A DNA stretch of 64,000 bases from Pachysolen tannophilus NRRL Y-2460. Taxonomy: Eukaryota; Ascomycota; Pichiomycetes; Alaninales; Pachysolenaceae. Made by a program: the position numbers and the translations under genes. The stretch covers positions 888,898 to 952,897 of the forward strand of contig KV454013.1 in assembly GCA_001661245.1 (NCBI GenBank), given 5' to 3'. The first letter of the stretch is position 1, and every line of letters starts with the position of its first letter. This document shows, piece by piece, positions 20,441 to 30,777 of this stretch. The notes under the pieces were generated by a model. That model did no database searches and was not told the DNA's origin. It saw nothing but the letters and a program-made list of their open reading frames with translations.

Positions 20441-20938
20441 TTTTTTTTACATGATATAAAGCTATGCGTTCGGTCTTTCTTGTGGGCGCTACACCGAAAG
20501 GTAGTGTGTTTAAGCTTTTAGTAAAATACATCTATGATTAGACGCTTAAACCCCTCAATTATTATTAAAGTCAGAAGATCTTATTAAATATGTAAATAAT
20601 ATGGAGAAGAGGAAAAAAAAAAATAATAATAAATTCCCCCTCCATCTATAGGAAATAAAACTTCAAATCTTCCCCATTCATTCTATAAAAAGCTTTAAAA
20701 TTGTCTTGACTTCCCTTTGTCCAATTTTCTTCAGTTAAAACTTCAAAATTCAAGAATTAATTTTCTTTCTTTGAATACTATGAAAAACCCCATAGTTTTT
20801 TTGTTTTTTTTTTTGTATGATTTAATTTTCTCGGTAAATGGAAAAACTATTCGGTATTTTTTTGAGCGGTTAATATGGAGCGGATTTTTTAATCTTAATT
20901 TTTAATTTTGCGAATTTCGAAAAAGAAAATTAATAAAA

Positions 20939-21127
20939 GCGCGTGCGCAATAGGTCAAAAACATGGAAAAAACAAAAAAAGAAAAAAAAAGAAAACTGAT
21001 AAACTATGCGCGGCTGGAAGTACACTTTTTAGTTAGTGATGGGGGAAGCGCTCTTAAAGACATGCGCATTTGAGTTTACGCGCACTTGAGCTCATCAGTA
21101 CCCATGCGATTGTGCGCATGTGCGTGG
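20939..21127. promoter_or_regulatory. Cluster of GCGCA / CATGCGC motifs
   Basis: GCGCGTGCGCAA at 20939, ATGCGCGG at 21006, CATGCGCA at 21061, ACGCGCAC at 21078, CATGCGAT at 21103 and TGTGCGCATGTGCGTGG at about 21111. These CpG-containing strings are rare elsewhere in the window. They lie 0.9-1.05 kb upstream of the CHK1 ATG and look like repeated sites for one DNA-binding protein. The factor is unknown. Confidence 0.4.
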
Positions 21128-21267
21128 GGTCCTTAAATGCGAAACAATTAAACATAATTAAACCCCTCCAAGGGAACAAAAGGGATTTAATTCAATTTAT
21201 CCAACTCCAACTCCAACTCCAATATTATGGCTCCATAATTATGGGTCCATAATTATGTCCTCTCTGA

Positions 21268-21286
21268 TAAGATAAGAGTTATCTTA
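21268..21286. promoter_or_regulatory. GATA-type inverted repeat
   Basis: TAAGATAA-GAG-TTATCTTA, exact 8-bp arms with a 3-nt spacer, preceded by a further TGATAAG overlapping it. It carries GATAA cores on both strands, the form bound by fungal GATA zinc-finger regulators (nitrogen or iron control). About 700 bp upstream of CHK1. Confidence 0.45.
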
Positions 21287-21990
21287 AATCGATACTGTAG
21301 TTCGTAGTTGGGGGGATGACATGTAAAGGATTTTTTTTTGCTTTTTTGATTATAAATTGTAATTTGAGAGTTTGTAATTGGACTGCTAATCCCTGGCCCT
21401 GGCCCTGGTCCCCGAACTACTGATGAGATTTATATTTCATCATATCAACAATAAAAAAAAAATTAAAATGTTTGGAAAAACATTACTTGCGCAAGACAAA
21501 ACTCATTTCGTAAAAAAAATATATATATATATACATTAAGGAAATGAGTTTAGTTGAAAATCAATAATCTTGAACTGGTTTATAACTTTATCTTCATCTC
21601 TCTATCAATTGTAGTATTTTCAAAATAATTTTTTTTCAATAGCGCCAATTCTTTTAATAAATTTATTTGTTTGCGATGAGATGATTATGTGTGTTAATAC
21701 TTATCTGGCTGGGGTAGTGCAGCTTTTGAAGCATTAACAAGCAGCATCGTGCTTTATAATTTAAAACAAAATAAAAAAGTAAATAGCGTTTGTGTTTTTT
21801 TTTTTCTTTCTTTCTTTCTCTCTCTCTATATCTCTCTTTCTCTCTCTTTCCCCTTTAGCAAGTAAATTTTTGGTAATTGAATGAATTAAATTGATATAAA
21901 ATTCTACTAGTTACTAGTTAATTATCAATTGCCAAATATTTTGGTTTTAATTTTTTTATTGTTGTTTTTATTATTATTATTATTATTATT

Positions 21991-24900
21991 ATGCCACTTT
22001 ATCCAAATAAAAATTCTAACGGCGGTAATGAATACAAAAATCATAAAAATAGTTTTATATCTGATGTTACCAATAATTCGGGTTTAATGGAAATTAATCT
22101 TGTTCGAGATTTACAAAGTCATCCTGAAAATAAACCAGATTTTAGTCTGAAAGAATTGGATAATGATTCAACAATAATTGATAAATCAATTATTCCAAAT
22201 TATACTTTAATTTCTAAAATTGCTCCTTTAACATCAAATTTAATTTCCAAATATAGAGGTATTAGTGTTAAAGATAATAAGAAAGTTATAGTAAAACTTT
22301 CATTACATTCTTCTGCATTGTCAATATTAACAAAATTTTTAAATGAATGGCATATATTAGGTGGTATTCATGAAATAATTGCTCCAAATAAAAGAAAAGC
22401 TGTAGATGGAATATCAGATTATGTTTCAGATTTACCTTATACATTACCAAAAAATATAAAAGGTATTCTTTATCCAATTGAATTTATATTTAATAAAGAA
22501 ACTGATAGTACTGCTTTAATATATGATAATGAAGAAATTCCAAAAATTTCATTAAAGGAAAAATATATTATAAATTCTTATAGAGAAAGTTCACCAGCTT
22601 TCTTTAATCAAGAAACTTCATCAACTTCTTCAATTAAATCAATGACTTCTTTTAATAAGTTGGATTTTAATAGACAAGCTTTACAAAGATCTAAATTACA
22701 AGTTTTGGAATTAATTGATATTTTCATTGAAATTTTAAAAATTTTACAAAAAATTCATAATTATGGTGTTGTAAATAATGGATTATCTTCAAATTCAATT
22801 TTTATTGAAGAAAAAAATTCAAGTAAAGTTTACATTTCAGGTTTTGGCCTTGCATTCAGTCTATTAACTGAAGATTGTACAAAAGGTTTTAGAATGAGAA
22901 ATAGAGATTATGTTAAAGATTTATTGCCATATATATCCCCAGAATCATCAGGTGAATTTAATAGATTGGCAGATTTTAGATCAGATTTTTACAGTCTTGG
23001 TATCATAATGTATGAATTATTCTTGGGATTTCTTCCCTTTGATTACTCAGATTCATCCCAAATCATTTATATGCATGTCAATCAAACTCCATTGGATCCT
23101 TCATCTATAGCACCTTGGTTACCAGTAAAACTATGTTCACTCATAATGAAATGTCTTGCCAAAAGAGCAAGTGAACGGTTTAGAAGTGGTAATGAAATTA
23201 TTAATAGTTTACTTTTAATTAAAAGAGAATTGACAACTGTTAACAATGTGGATTCAATTATTCATGCTAGGCCAAAATTAGTTATTCCAAAAGATATATA
23301 TGGTAGAAATAATGAAATAGAAGAATTAATAACAAAATATGAATCAATGGAAAGAGGGAAAATAAATGGACTAATGGTTACAGGAGAAAGTGGTGTAGGA
23401 AAAACAATGATGTTGGATGAGTTTAAATCTTATTTAACTTCTAGAAAATTTATATTACACGCAAGTTGGAAATGCAACAAATTTCAACAAGCAAGTTCAA
23501 TACATCAAATTTTTGTGAAAATAATTAGAACTGCTTTGAAAAGAATTCTTACTACAAACAAAAAATTCATTAAAAAATGGAGAGATTTAATAATTAAAAA
23601 TATTGATGATTTGACAATTGCTACTGATATTTTCCCTGAAATTAAAGACTTATTGGGTCAAAAATTTTTACAATCATTGTCATTAGATAGTCATCATAAA
23701 TTTAATTTAGATGGCAGGTCACCATCTCAAGTTTTACCTTTAAAATTAGAATCAAGATTCACTTATATTATTAAAAAACTATTTGCTTTGTTTGCATCAA
23801 ATGCTAATGAAGGGTTCACCATAATAGTCGACGATACACAGTATCTTTCAAAAGGTGAGGTCAAATTGTTTGACGAAATAGTTTCGTTTATTGTTGAAAA
23901 TAATTATCTCCCCAAATCGAAATTAATTTTCGTTTTTTCCAAATTGTCAGCTGAAGGACAAAAGGATAACAACGAGAATTTAACTTTTGTAAAATCTCAG
24001 ACTGCTCCTTTAGAAAAATATGATGATCAATCTTATGTAAAGATAGAAAGAGTCTGGTTGGGAAAATTGTCATTTGAAGGCGTAGAGGAATATTCTAGGG
24101 AATTACTACCGGACAATTTTAATAATTCATCAAAGGGTTTTATCGATAAAACACTATATGATGAATTTTTGTACAACAAGACACCAAATGTCTTACGATA
24201 TACAATGGGTATGTTATTGTTAAACGGTGCTTTTGGACTAGGTGATGACGATTATAGTTTGATATTCAAATACGAAAATGCTATATCAGTTAAACCAAAT
24301 TCACTCGTTGATTTTTTCAATTATTATACAAAATCATATTCTGATAAGAATACTTTGAAAGTTTTAAGATTTGCCTCTTGTATAAGTACTGGCTATTCAT
24401 TTTCATTAAGCTCATTAGCAATTGTATCTGGAATGTCTTTGAAAGACACTTACACATACTTATATCCATCACTTTCAATTTTAATGATTTTCCCAACTAC
24501 TGTAAATTATAAGTTTCCATTCCATTTAATTGATAGCTCATGTTTTCCACTGAAAGATTTATCGGAAGATGATTTATGGCATTTGGCATCGAATTGTTCT
24601 TTCAAGTTTTGTCATGATTCACTTCAAGATTACTTGTTAAATACTTTGGTTGACACGCAGCAATTCAAAAAATATCAAAAATTGTGTGCTTTAAGGTTAT
24701 ATGAATCCGTTAATGTCGACTTTTTAACCAGCTCAAAGCTTTTTGAAATGTGTCGTCACTTTATCGATTCGAGTTCTATTGCTGAAGAACACGAGTTTCC
24801 TATTTATCGTCATGTATTAACTTTGGCTGGTAAATTAGCGTATTTATCCTATGATTTTGAATTGGCTTTAATATACTTTGAAACCGTCAGAGAGTATTTC

Positions 24901-27900
24901 ACTCGTGGCAATAATCTAGAAGATTCCAACAAACAATTGGACTTAACAGTTGTTCAGTTGTACTATATCTTGAAAAGATATGAGAAGTGCCTACAACTAA
25001 TAGATGACTATATACCGACATATCCTACTCCGTATGAGAAAAATCTATTCTTATTGACAAGAACGAAAACTTTATTTATGCTCCATAGACATGATGAGGC
25101 TATTAGAAATGCTTTAAGTGGGTTGAAAATGTTAAATATTATTATTGAAGAAGATGATGAATGGAATGATAAATTTTTGGAAGAAGTTAAACCGAGAATT
25201 CCACTATCAATTGGCGAAATTCATACCCTAAAAAACATATCTTCAATATCGATCCCGCTGGAAAAAGAGCTCGAGATAGAAACTATTTCTAATTTAATTG
25301 TACCTGTTTTAGCTTCTGGAAGACTCAAATTGGCGAACACATTGACATCTGTTAACATTATTAACATGTTAACTTATGGTTCTTCGAGTGTTTATGCAGT
25401 CTCACTTTTAGTTCTTGCTATATCTATGACCCAGGAACATGGTAAACAGGCATTTATGAGAGCTATAGAGTATTCCAAAGTTGCTTTAAGCTTGGTGGAA
25501 AAAGATAAAAATGTTTCATTAGAAACTGGAGTAATTGTATATGAGCTCTATTTTGTGACATTAGCTATTTTCGCAGAACCGTTACAACACGTCATGAAAT
25601 ATTACGATGTTTTCATTTCACAGAGTAAATCATTTATAGACAACGGTATCAGTTTTAGTCAATTCATTGGAATTGGCATAAAGAATTTTTGTAACCTTCT
25701 TACAGGAGAGAATTTGAATGCAATACTATTCAAAGCTGAGATGGTGAAGTTTGATTTTGAGGCTGAACAACTGACTTCACAATCGCTAAATGTATGGAAC
25801 TCACTACATATTAAATCCATTAAGTGCTTAATTGGTTCAATTCCATTGGATGAGTTGGTACTAGAAGAGTCGGATGAGCCCAACAGCTTCATTTACAGTG
25901 AATACCTGTATGCTTTCCACGTTATAAAGTTTTATTCGTGTGTAGCAATAGGTGAATATTCTAAAGCTATGCAAATTTTTGAAGTTGAGATACCAAAATT
26001 TAAACGGATGTTTCCATTAACTTTATTTGATGCAGCCATTGCATTCTTTGGTTGTATTTTACTTTTAAAAGATGTTGGAAATAATGCGAGAAAGAAATCA
26101 GAGAGAAAGAAAGTATTTGAAGAATATTATGAATATTTGGAAACATGGTCGCTTACTAGTCCTTCTACATTTGAATCAAAATTTTTAATTGTGAAGGCGA
26201 TTAGTGCTCATATTTATAATATTGGACAACAAAGCGACATAGAAATTCTTGATTTGTTTGAAAAAGCTGCGGAACTAGCTGCTAGCAAATATCAGTATTT
26301 TGATGAAGCCCTAGCTTACGAGAGTTGCTCTTTGTGGTTGTTGCAGATTTCTAAGAATAAAGATAGAGCAGCAAAATTTATGAAAGAAGCAGCGAGAGTT
26401 TACCATTTGTGGGGTTCAAATATTAGAGTTCAAAAATTAGTTGAAGAATATCCAGAATTATTATGTGATTATAACTGGGCAGGAGTTGAAAATTATTCTT
26501 CGATTAAAAAAGCACAAAATTTTAGTAGCTCTACCAATCTGAGTGAATCTGCTTCTGTGAAAGCAATTAATTTAAATTCAAGTCCATTGCAAATGATGCT
26601 ATCGAGTTATTTTAAGAACGAAATAAGTCCAAGTTATCTTCCAAATGCTCGTATCGACTCTACTATTAGTAGTAGCGACGAAGATTACGACAGCGAACAC
26701 GTAGATGATGCTATTATGATGAGCCAGTCTTCTAGTGATGATTTATCGATTGATATGAAAACAGCTATCCAAACTTGTCTAGATATTTCTGAATCAATTG
26801 ACTCCGGTTCTATTGTTTTGAAGTTGATTAAAAATACGATGAATATATTAAATGCCGATTTTGCTGTGTTGGCATTGAAAGACAACATAGGTGAAGTATA
26901 TGTCGAGGCAGCAGCAACAGAGAGCCAAGTGAGATTAATCAGCCATGAACCATTAAGTTCAAGAAATGATCTTTGCCCCATTTCGTTGATAAATGATGTT
27001 ATTAAGTTTGGAACTACAATAAATCGAGAAGATGATCCAATATACTTTTCTTCTCACTATAGAGATATAGATTTTTATTACAATGATAAACCAGGTAACA
27101 TTGCCATATTGGGTATACCGATTAAAAACCAAACTGAAACCATTGGTGCTCTTTATATGGAAAATCAAGAAGTTCGTAAACACAGGTCATATAAAATTTT
27201 TACCAAGGAAAAAGTGGATTTAGGAACTTTGTTTTGTACTCAAGCCGCATTCTCGTTAGATAAAGCAATGCTTTATCAACAGATGAATCACGCAACAAAG
27301 TTGGCTAAGGAAGCAACTGAGGAAAAGGCCAGTTTTTTGAATTCAATGAGTCACGAGATTAGGACCCCATTTAATTCTTTATTGAGTTGTTCTATTTTCT
27401 TATTGGACACGGATTTAACAGATATTCAAAAGGAATACGTCGAAACAATTAGAAGCTCTGCCATGGTTACATTAAATATAATTGATGGAATTTTATCTTT
27501 TGCTAAGATTGAAAATTCTCTTGTTACCTTGGATAATATTCCATTTTCCTTAAATGATTGCATTGAGAGTGCCCTTCAATTGGTTTGTGAACAGGCTTCT
27601 TCCAAGGACTTGGAGTTAGTTTACTTGAATAGATGTGATTCAGTCGATACCATAATAGGTGATGTTACTAGATTCAGGCAAATAATCATCAATATCATTG
27701 GAAATGCTGTCAAATTTACCAATAAAGGTTATATCTTAGTTGAAACAAATTGTCGTAAAGTTTCATCTGATGATAGATACCAGTTTACTGTCACAATCAA
27801 GGATACGGGAATTGGGATTCCAAAAGATTCTTATAACAAAGTTTTTGGAGCTTTTAGTCAAGTTGATGGATCTTCAAGAAGAATGTATGGAGGTGCAGGA

Positions 27901-28953
27901 TTAGGTCTTGCAATTTCTAAAAAATTGGTTGATTTAATGGGAGGTTCACTTACTTTTGAGAGTATTGAGAATATAGGTACATCTTTTTATTTTTCGGTTA
28001 TTGCAAAAGTTCAGTTACAAAATCAACAAAAATTGGAAACTAGAACCAAAGCTTTTCAGGATATTTTGAATTCTAATGAAACTTTAAATAAACAAATTTT
28101 AATTGCTGATTCTTATAAATTGGGGAGATTAGCATTAAAAGAAGAATTGGAAAGATTTGGGTTTGAAGTTACAATAACTGATAATCTTGAAGATACTTTA
28201 AAAATTTTTAAAGAAAAAGAATCAAAAGATGATGGTTTCAAAATTGTTTTCATAAATAATAAATTATTAAACTCTGAGGAAGATGAGGAGATTATGAATT
28301 TTTTAAATAAAAAATTTTCCAGTAAAACCGTTTTCATATTATCGGGGCAATTTGGTACAGTGAATCTGAAAGGGTTTTCTCAAATTTTATTATTACCATT
28401 CCAAAGATTTAAAATACAAGAAATTTTAACAAAGACGTATGTCCAGGATAAAAATCTTGATCTTGAGGAGAAAAAAACGTTGGGCCGAGCCCTGGAAATT
28501 GTTTCTAAAAAGGAAAATAATCTGACTTTTGATAAGACTTTGTTAGAAACATTGGCAGACAGACATCCATTAAAGATCTTATTAGCTGAAGACAACATGA
28601 TCAATACCAAGGTTGCTTTACAACACTTGAAAAGAATGGGATATAAAGCAGACCATGCAAAGGATGGAGTAGAAGTCTTGAAGAAATGTGCCTCAACCTT
28701 GGATAAAACTGGAACAAATTACGATGTTGTATTAATGGATATTCAAATGCCAAACAAGGATGGCATTGCTGCATGTTTGGAACTAAATGAGATCTATAAA
28801 GACAATCACATGCCTAAGGTTGTTGCATTGACTGCAAACGTCGCAGGCGAAGATAAAGAAAGATGTTTGGCATGTGGTATGGTTGGTTTCATATCCAAAC
28901 CTTTGCTACCAAACGATTTGGCAGCTGTATTAATGAGTATAGAAACCACATAA
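21991..28953 (+). CDS. CHK1: Group X hybrid histidine kinase Chk1 with pseudokinase and AAA/TPR-like region
   Basis: 2320 residues, slightly shorter than C. albicans Chk1. Order of parts: a Ser/Thr kinase-like domain (about 70-410); a P-loop GESGVGKT at 465-472 starting an AAA-type ATPase region; a long helical TPR-like middle; a GAF domain (about 1600-1770); an H-box SFLNSMSHEIRTPFNS with His1788; a HATPase with DTGIGIP and GGAGLGLAIS; and a receiver LLAEDNMIN (Glu2200-Asp2201) with phospho-acceptor Asp2250 in VVLMDIQMPNKDG. In the kinase-like domain the HRD motif is replaced (VVNNGL, 260-265) and DFG is SGFG (283-286), so it should be a pseudokinase. In C. albicans Chk1 works through the Ypd1 phosphorelay in oxidative-stress, cell-wall and morphogenesis signalling. 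A long 5' region suggests complex control. Confidence 0.95.
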   Translation: MPLYPNKNSNGGNEYKNHKNSFISDVTNNSGLMEINLVRDLQSHPENKPDFSLKELDNDSTIIDKSIIPNYTLISKIAPLTSNLISKYRGISVKDNKKVIVKLSLHSSALSILTKFLNEWHILGGIHEIIAPNKRKAVDGISDYVSDLPYTLPKNIKGILYPIEFIFNKETDSTALIYDNEEIPKISLKEKYIINSYRESSPAFFNQETSSTSSIKSMTSFNKLDFNRQALQRSKLQVLELIDIFIEILKILQKIHNYGVVNNGLSSNSIFIEEKNSSKVYISGFGLAFSLLTEDCTKGFRMRNRDYVKDLLPYISPESSGEFNRLADFRSDFYSLGIIMYELFLGFLPFDYSDSSQIIYMHVNQTPLDPSSIAPWLPVKLCSLIMKCLAKRASERFRSGNEIINSLLLIKRELTTVNNVDSIIHARPKLVIPKDIYGRNNEIEELITKYESMERGKINGLMVTGESGVGKTMMLDEFKSYLTSRKFILHASWKCNKFQQASSIHQIFVKIIRTALKRILTTNKKFIKKWRDLIIKNIDDLTIATDIFPEIKDLLGQKFLQSLSLDSHHKFNLDGRSPSQVLPLKLESRFTYIIKKLFALFASNANEGFTIIVDDTQYLSKGEVKLFDEIVSFIVENNYLPKSKLIFVFSKLSAEGQKDNNENLTFVKSQTAPLEKYDDQSYVKIERVWLGKLSFEGVEEYSRELLPDNFNNSSKGFIDKTLYDEFLYNKTPNVLRYTMGMLLLNGAFGLGDDDYSLIFKYENAISVKPNSLVDFFNYYTKSYSDKNTLKVLRFASCISTGYSFSLSSLAIVSGMSLKDTYTYLYPSLSILMIFPTTVNYKFPFHLIDSSCFPLKDLSEDDLWHLASNCSFKFCHDSLQDYLLNTLVDTQQFKKYQKLCALRLYESVNVDFLTSSKLFEMCRHFIDSSSIAEEHEFPIYRHVLTLAGKLAYLSYDFELALIYFETVREYFTRGNNLEDSNKQLDLTVVQLYYILKRYEKCLQLIDDYIPTYPTPYEKNLFLLTRTKTLFMLHRHDEAIRNALSGLKMLNIIIEEDDEWNDKFLEEVKPRIPLSIGEIHTLKNISSISIPLEKELEIETISNLIVPVLASGRLKLANTLTSVNIINMLTYGSSSVYAVSLLVLAISMTQEHGKQAFMRAIEYSKVALSLVEKDKNVSLETGVIVYELYFVTLAIFAEPLQHVMKYYDVFISQSKSFIDNGISFSQFIGIGIKNFCNLLTGENLNAILFKAEMVKFDFEAEQLTSQSLNVWNSLHIKSIKCLIGSIPLDELVLEESDEPNSFIYSEYLYAFHVIKFYSCVAIGEYSKAMQIFEVEIPKFKRMFPLTLFDAAIAFFGCILLLKDVGNNARKKSERKKVFEEYYEYLETWSLTSPSTFESKFLIVKAISAHIYNIGQQSDIEILDLFEKAAELAASKYQYFDEALAYESCSLWLLQISKNKDRAAKFMKEAARVYHLWGSNIRVQKLVEEYPELLCDYNWAGVENYSSIKKAQNFSSSTNLSESASVKAINLNSSPLQMMLSSYFKNEISPSYLPNARIDSTISSSDEDYDSEHVDDAIMMSQSSSDDLSIDMKTAIQTCLDISESIDSGSIVLKLIKNTMNILNADFAVLALKDNIGEVYVEAAATESQVRLISHEPLSSRNDLCPISLINDVIKFGTTINREDDPIYFSSHYRDIDFYYNDKPGNIAILGIPIKNQTETIGALYMENQEVRKHRSYKIFTKEKVDLGTLFCTQAAFSLDKAMLYQQMNHATKLAKEATEEKASFLNSMSHEIRTPFNSLLSCSIFLLDTDLTDIQKEYVETIRSSAMVTLNIIDGILSFAKIENSLVTLDNIPFSLNDCIESALQLVCEQASSKDLELVYLNRCDSVDTIIGDVTRFRQIIINIIGNAVKFTNKGYILVETNCRKVSSDDRYQFTVTIKDTGIGIPKDSYNKVFGAFSQVDGSSRRMYGGAGLGLAISKKLVDLMGGSLTFESIENIGTSFYFSVIAKVQLQNQQKLETRTKAFQDILNSNETLNKQILIADSYKLGRLALKEELERFGFEVTITDNLEDTLKIFKEKESKDDGFKIVFINNKLLNSEEDEEIMNFLNKKFSSKTVFILSGQFGTVNLKGFSQILLLPFQRFKIQEILTKTYVQDKNLDLEEKKTLGRALEIVSKKENNLTFDKTLLETLADRHPLKILLAEDNMINTKVALQHLKRMGYKADHAKDGVEVLKKCASTLDKTGTNYDVVLMDIQMPNKDGIAACLELNEIYKDNHMPKVVALTANVAGEDKERCLACGMVGFISKPLLPNDLAAVLMSIETT

Positions 28954-30116
28954 TGAAGAGGACTATACACCTTTTTCCAAAAAAAAAATTTTTTTTTTTT
29001 TTCTTTTTTAATTCTTTTTTAATTCTTGTTTGTTATTATTATTCCATATTATTCCACCAATTAATTAGTTGTACAATGGCTACTATTCAGCTTTTCAGTT
29101 TCCTATTTGTTTTATTACTTATAAATATTTATACATGACCGTTAACAATTAAACATCACATTTGTAGTTATTGTTTTAATTTCTCTTTTATGACACACTT
29201 CCTGACACACTTTCTAATCTTCTGTGACGTTGTTCGATGTCGTTTTAACGTCATCACTAGTGTCCTCATTAGCGTCGTCATGAGCGTCGTGTGACATCTT
29301 CTGACGCAGTTTCCCCAATTTCCCAACTAAGACTAATTGTGCACCACAAACACGACCGAAGTAGTTTTTAAGTTGTCTCAGAACACGCCAAAAATAAAAT
29401 AATAAAATAATAAATTCGAAAGAAAAAAAAAATCCCTTGTCCAGACAGAGAGATATAGATAGATAGCATACAATTATTATTATTATTATAATTATTATTA
29501 TTATTTTTATTAATATAATCATTATATATTGAGTTAGGATTTGTATCTTTGGATTCAATATTATATTTATTATCTTTTAGAAATCATTATCATACTTTTG
29601 TAATATTAATTATTAGTTTTTTTTTTCTTGTTTTTTTTTCTTTTTTTTTATTTTTATTTTTATTTTTTTAATTTTTTATTTTCATTTTAAAGGAAAGGAA
29701 AGTTATTAACTTGAGAGATTAATTATTGTTTCATATTCGTATCTTTACAGTTGAAAAATTAAAAACAAGAGAAATTAGAATTTATTAATCACAGTAAGTA
29801 ATATAACTTTTTCAAAAAAATGAGTTTGTTGAATTTTTAGTACTTTAAATTTCATTTTCATGTTAGAGTTCTGAGATCAAACTTTATCAACGAAAATTTT
29901 AAATAAGAAAAATAAAAAAAAATAGAGTCAATTTATATCAAGATATAAAGCAGCAATGATAAATTGGGGTTCAGATATGTTATTAGTTATGGGATAAGGA
30001 TGATGGTTTTTTTTTTTTTATTTTTTTTATTTTTTTTTTTTTTCTTTCAAAAATGACATTACAATTACTAACATTTTTTTTTTCTTTTTATTGAGTTTGA
30101 TCAGTATTAAAAAAAT
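28954..30116. promoter_or_regulatory. Intergenic region CHK1 3' end / CDC42 promoter
   Basis: 1.16 kb. It contains poly-A/poly-T tracts (28978-29007), a dense TGACG/CGTCA cluster at 29225-29307 described separately, a degenerate (TTA)n run at about 29475-29515, and long T-rich tracts (29615-29690, 30008-30045). A minus-strand open frame at 29214-29558 consists mainly of repeat-encoded Ile and is not called. No RNA gene recognised. Confidence 0.5.
29225..29307. promoter_or_regulatory. Cluster of TGACG / CGTCA (CRE-like) motifs
   Basis: TGACGT at 29225, ACGTCA at 29248, CGTCGTCA at 29273-29280, AGCGTCGT twice (29271 and 29283), GTGACATC at about 29291 and TGACGC at 29302. TGACGTCA-type sites are bound by bZIP ATF/CREB proteins such as Sko1, a Hog1-pathway target. 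The cluster lies about 270-350 bp after the CHK1 stop and 0.8 kb before CDC42. Confidence 0.4.
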
Positions 30117-30777
30117 ATGCAAACTATAAAGTGTGTTGTTGTGGGCGATGGTGCAGTCGGTAAAGTAAGTTATAACAAACAATAGGAATATGACAATAAT
30201 TAATTGAAGGTGTTTACTAACTTTTTTTTTTTTTTATGTTGGCCTACAGACTTGTCTTTTAATTTCATATACAACAAATAAATTTCCCCTGGATTATGTT
30301 CCAACAGTTTTTGATAATTATGCAGTCACAGTTATGATTGGGGATGATCCATATACTTTAGGTTTATTTGATACAGCGGGTCAAGAAGATTATGACCGTC
30401 TTCGTCCTTTAAGTTACCCTTCAACGGATGTATTCTTGGTATGTTTTTCGGTGATTGCTCCTTCATCGTTTGAAAATGTTAGAGAAAAATGGTTTCCTGA
30501 AGTTCATCATCATTGTCCCGGTGTTCCTTGTTTAATTGTTGGTACACAGGTTGATTTAAGAAATGATATGGCAATCTTGGAAAGGTTAAGAAAACAAAGT
30601 CAACACCCAATATCTGCACAACAAGGTGAACGCATGGCAAAAGAGTTGAGAGCAGTAAAATATGTGGAATGTTCAGCATTGACCCAGCAAGGGTTGAAAA
30701 ACGTATTTGATGAAGCAATTGTTGCAGCACTTGAACCTCCAGTTATTAAGAGAAGTAAGAAGTGCACTATCTTATGA
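30117..30777 (+). CDS. CDC42: Rho-family GTPase Cdc42, one intron
   Basis: Exon 1 is 30117-30164 ([16 protein letters not shown], 16 codons) and exon 2 is 30250-30777. The spliced protein has 191 residues, exactly the Cdc42 length. All GTPase motifs are present: P-loop GDGAVGK-TC spanning the splice junction, the effector loop [32 protein letters not shown], the TQVD nucleotide-specificity motif with the Rho insert helix after it, ECSALTQ, a polybasic tail KRSKK and a C-terminal CTIL CAAX box for geranylgeranylation. Cdc42 sets cell polarity and bud or hyphal growth at the plasma membrane. SAC7-type GAP and a Bem1-like scaffold lie farther along this window. Confidence 0.97.
30165..30249 (+). 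other. CDC42: CDC42 intron (85 bp)
   Basis: Donor GTAAGT at 30165, branch point TACTAAC at 30215-30221, acceptor CTACAG ending at 30249. Phase 0, directly after the P-loop Lys16 codon. Removing it joins GAVGK to [12 protein letters not shown], the unbroken Cdc42 sequence. Confidence 0.95.

Larger units (their letters stand above)
19783..21990. promoter_or_regulatory. 2.2-kb divergent intergenic region NDI1 / CHK1
   Basis: Unusually long for this window. From left to right: AT-rich DNA with a (TA)n run at 19888-19911; a GC-rich island with overlapping short frames at about 20310-20440; a cluster of GCGCA/CATGCGC motifs at 20939-21127; two copies of TCCATAATTATG at about 21230-21256; a GATA palindrome at 21268-21286; a CTGGCC triplication near 21400; a CTTGCGCAAG palindrome at about 21487; and a CT-rich tract at 21796-21856 ending 130 bp before CHK1. 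No convincing gene or tRNA was found. Confidence 0.5.

Noticed and set aside
29214-29558. Minus-strand frame of about 114 codons between CHK1 and CDC42
   Set aside because: Begins at TTG, and much of it is Ile from an (AAT)n repeat; the Asp/Ser-rich end comes from the CRE-like cluster. Kept only as an alternative explanation for that cluster.
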